Source: a bacterium
GTDB taxonomy: Bacteria; Bacillota; Bacilli; Lactobacillales; Streptococcaceae
Direction: 5' to 3'
Assembly: GCA_905221065.1 (NCBI GenBank)
Contig: CAJNBS010000022.1
Span: 1 to 22,665 of the forward strand
Length of the DNA: 22,665 nucleotides
The notes beneath the pieces were generated by a model. That model was not told the DNA's origin. It did no database searches and was given only the letters and a program-made list of their open reading frames with translations. The number at the start of each line of letters is the position of its first letter. The stretch's first letter is position 1. Below are positions 22,027 to 22,665 of this stretch, one piece after another. A program made the position numbers and the translations under genes.

Positions 22027-22665
22027 TTATTTTTGAAATAAAACAAATTGGCTGTTTTTAGGATAAACTGATACATGTTGCTCTTCGTGAATTTGTGATG
22101 CAGCTTCAAGGACTAGAGGATAAGAGTATTGATACAGTTCCTCTAAAGTGATTTTTCCGTTAGTATTGGTGTCTGCCATAGGCGAAATCATTCTATTTTG
22201 AAGTGAATCCCAACCTGTACCCATTGCCCAGTATCTGGTGGCAAGACTACCTATTCCGACTGCACTATACGATTTTTCACCTTTCCAAGAGGCACATAGT
22301 ACGAGGAATTTAGAATCAAGCATTTCACCATTCTTACTTGCTACATCTCCTGTTGAGAATCCTGCCAAAAATGCTTGTTCATCAAATCTTTCTTCAGAAT
22401 TGGAGACGACCTTTTCATCTGATTTACCTACATCTATAATTTTTCCTGAATAGCAACAATCCAGCATAACCACAAACTTACCTTTGTATTGTTTCAGTAT
22501 AGATGCCAATTCCCAGCCTGAAAATGTCTGACCATCGCTACCAAGATAGATTCTTCCGTCTCTTCCTCCATGACAAGTAAGGTAAAGATAGTTCACATCG
22601 CTTTCGCTAGAAGATTTGAAAAGTTCTTGCATTTTTGCAATAATCTCGGACTTAGTTTTATCTGG
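22027..22665 (-). CDS. Caspase-like cysteine peptidase with EF-hand-like loop (5' end outside window)
   Basis: The open frame runs off the window edge, so the true start is not seen; 212 codons are visible, and the ATG at 22632 is internal to the open frame. The catalytic dyad of clan CD (caspase/metacaspase, C14) is present: His in LTCHGGRDG (codon 22570-22572) and Cys in VVMLDCCYSG (second Cys, 22453-22455), with the expected spacing. Near the C terminus DTNTNGKITLEE (22138-22173) fits a calcium-binding EF-hand loop (positions 1, 3, 5, 7, 12). Specificity and location are unknown, because a signal peptide, if any, would lie outside the window. The choline-binding protein gene follows 12 bases later. 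Confidence 0.85.
   Translation of the reverse strand, partial: PDKTKSEIIAKMQELFKSSSESDVNYLYLTCHGGRDGRIYLGSDGQTFSGWELASILKQYKGKFVVMLDCCYSGKIIDVGKSDEKVVSNSEERFDEQAFLAGFSTGDVASKNGEMLDSKFLVLCASWKGEKSYSAVGIGSLATRYWAMGTGWDSLQNRMISPMADTNTNGKITLEELYQYSYPLVLEAASQIHEEQHVSVYPKNSQFVLFQK

Overview
The window comes from a Mitis-group Streptococcus (S. pneumoniae, S. pseudopneumoniae, S. mitis or a close relative). The evidence is a choline-binding-repeat surface protein, a BOX repeat of boxA plus boxC type, low G+C content, and a run of housekeeping genes typical of this group. I cannot tell the species from sequence alone.

Layout. Positions 1-440 (minus strand) hold a 6S RNA of about 197 nt followed four bases later by tRNA-Lys(CTT), with terminators and a possible insertion-sequence end at the left edge. 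rarA follows on the minus strand. From 1890 to 9954 there is a long, tightly packed plus-strand run: DUF3013 protein, M50-type membrane protease, NUDIX hydrolase, GIY-YIG/DUF4357 protein, prmA, rsmE, pepF, a membrane-anchored coiled-coil protein and a DUF2785 protein. An aquaporin gene follows with its own promoter. On the minus strand, queC-queD-queE-queF make preQ1, the queuosine precursor. They have a structured leader with a terminator in front and a BOX element between queE and queF. Next come trxA with a DUF4649 gene, and a cysteine-rich MarR regulator. Two near-identical operator-like dyads lie at the MarR promoter and just upstream of the DUF4649-trxA promoter. The lrgAB pair points the other way.

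Accessory region. Positions 15788-18909 hold an AT-rich cassette that looks like a compact RiPP (ribosomally made, modified peptide) operon. It has a strong promoter, two perfect palindromes, a 31-residue precursor-like peptide ending in CPGRYR, a strong attenuating terminator, a radical SAM/SPASM maturase, and an ABC exporter whose nucleotide-binding domain is shortened and degenerate. This is the best candidate for an undescribed system. Facing it is a second, complete ABC exporter. The right end holds a caspase-like cysteine peptidase with an EF-hand-like loop (cut by the window edge). Twelve bases downstream of it is a secreted choline-binding protein, so the two are probably co-transcribed.

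How the parts work together. The que genes form one pathway. The MarR, DUF4649 and trxA genes look like a thiol-linked regulon. The peptide, radical SAM enzyme and exporter form a make-modify-export unit. The caspase-like protein and choline-binding protein look like a paired surface or stress module of unknown purpose.
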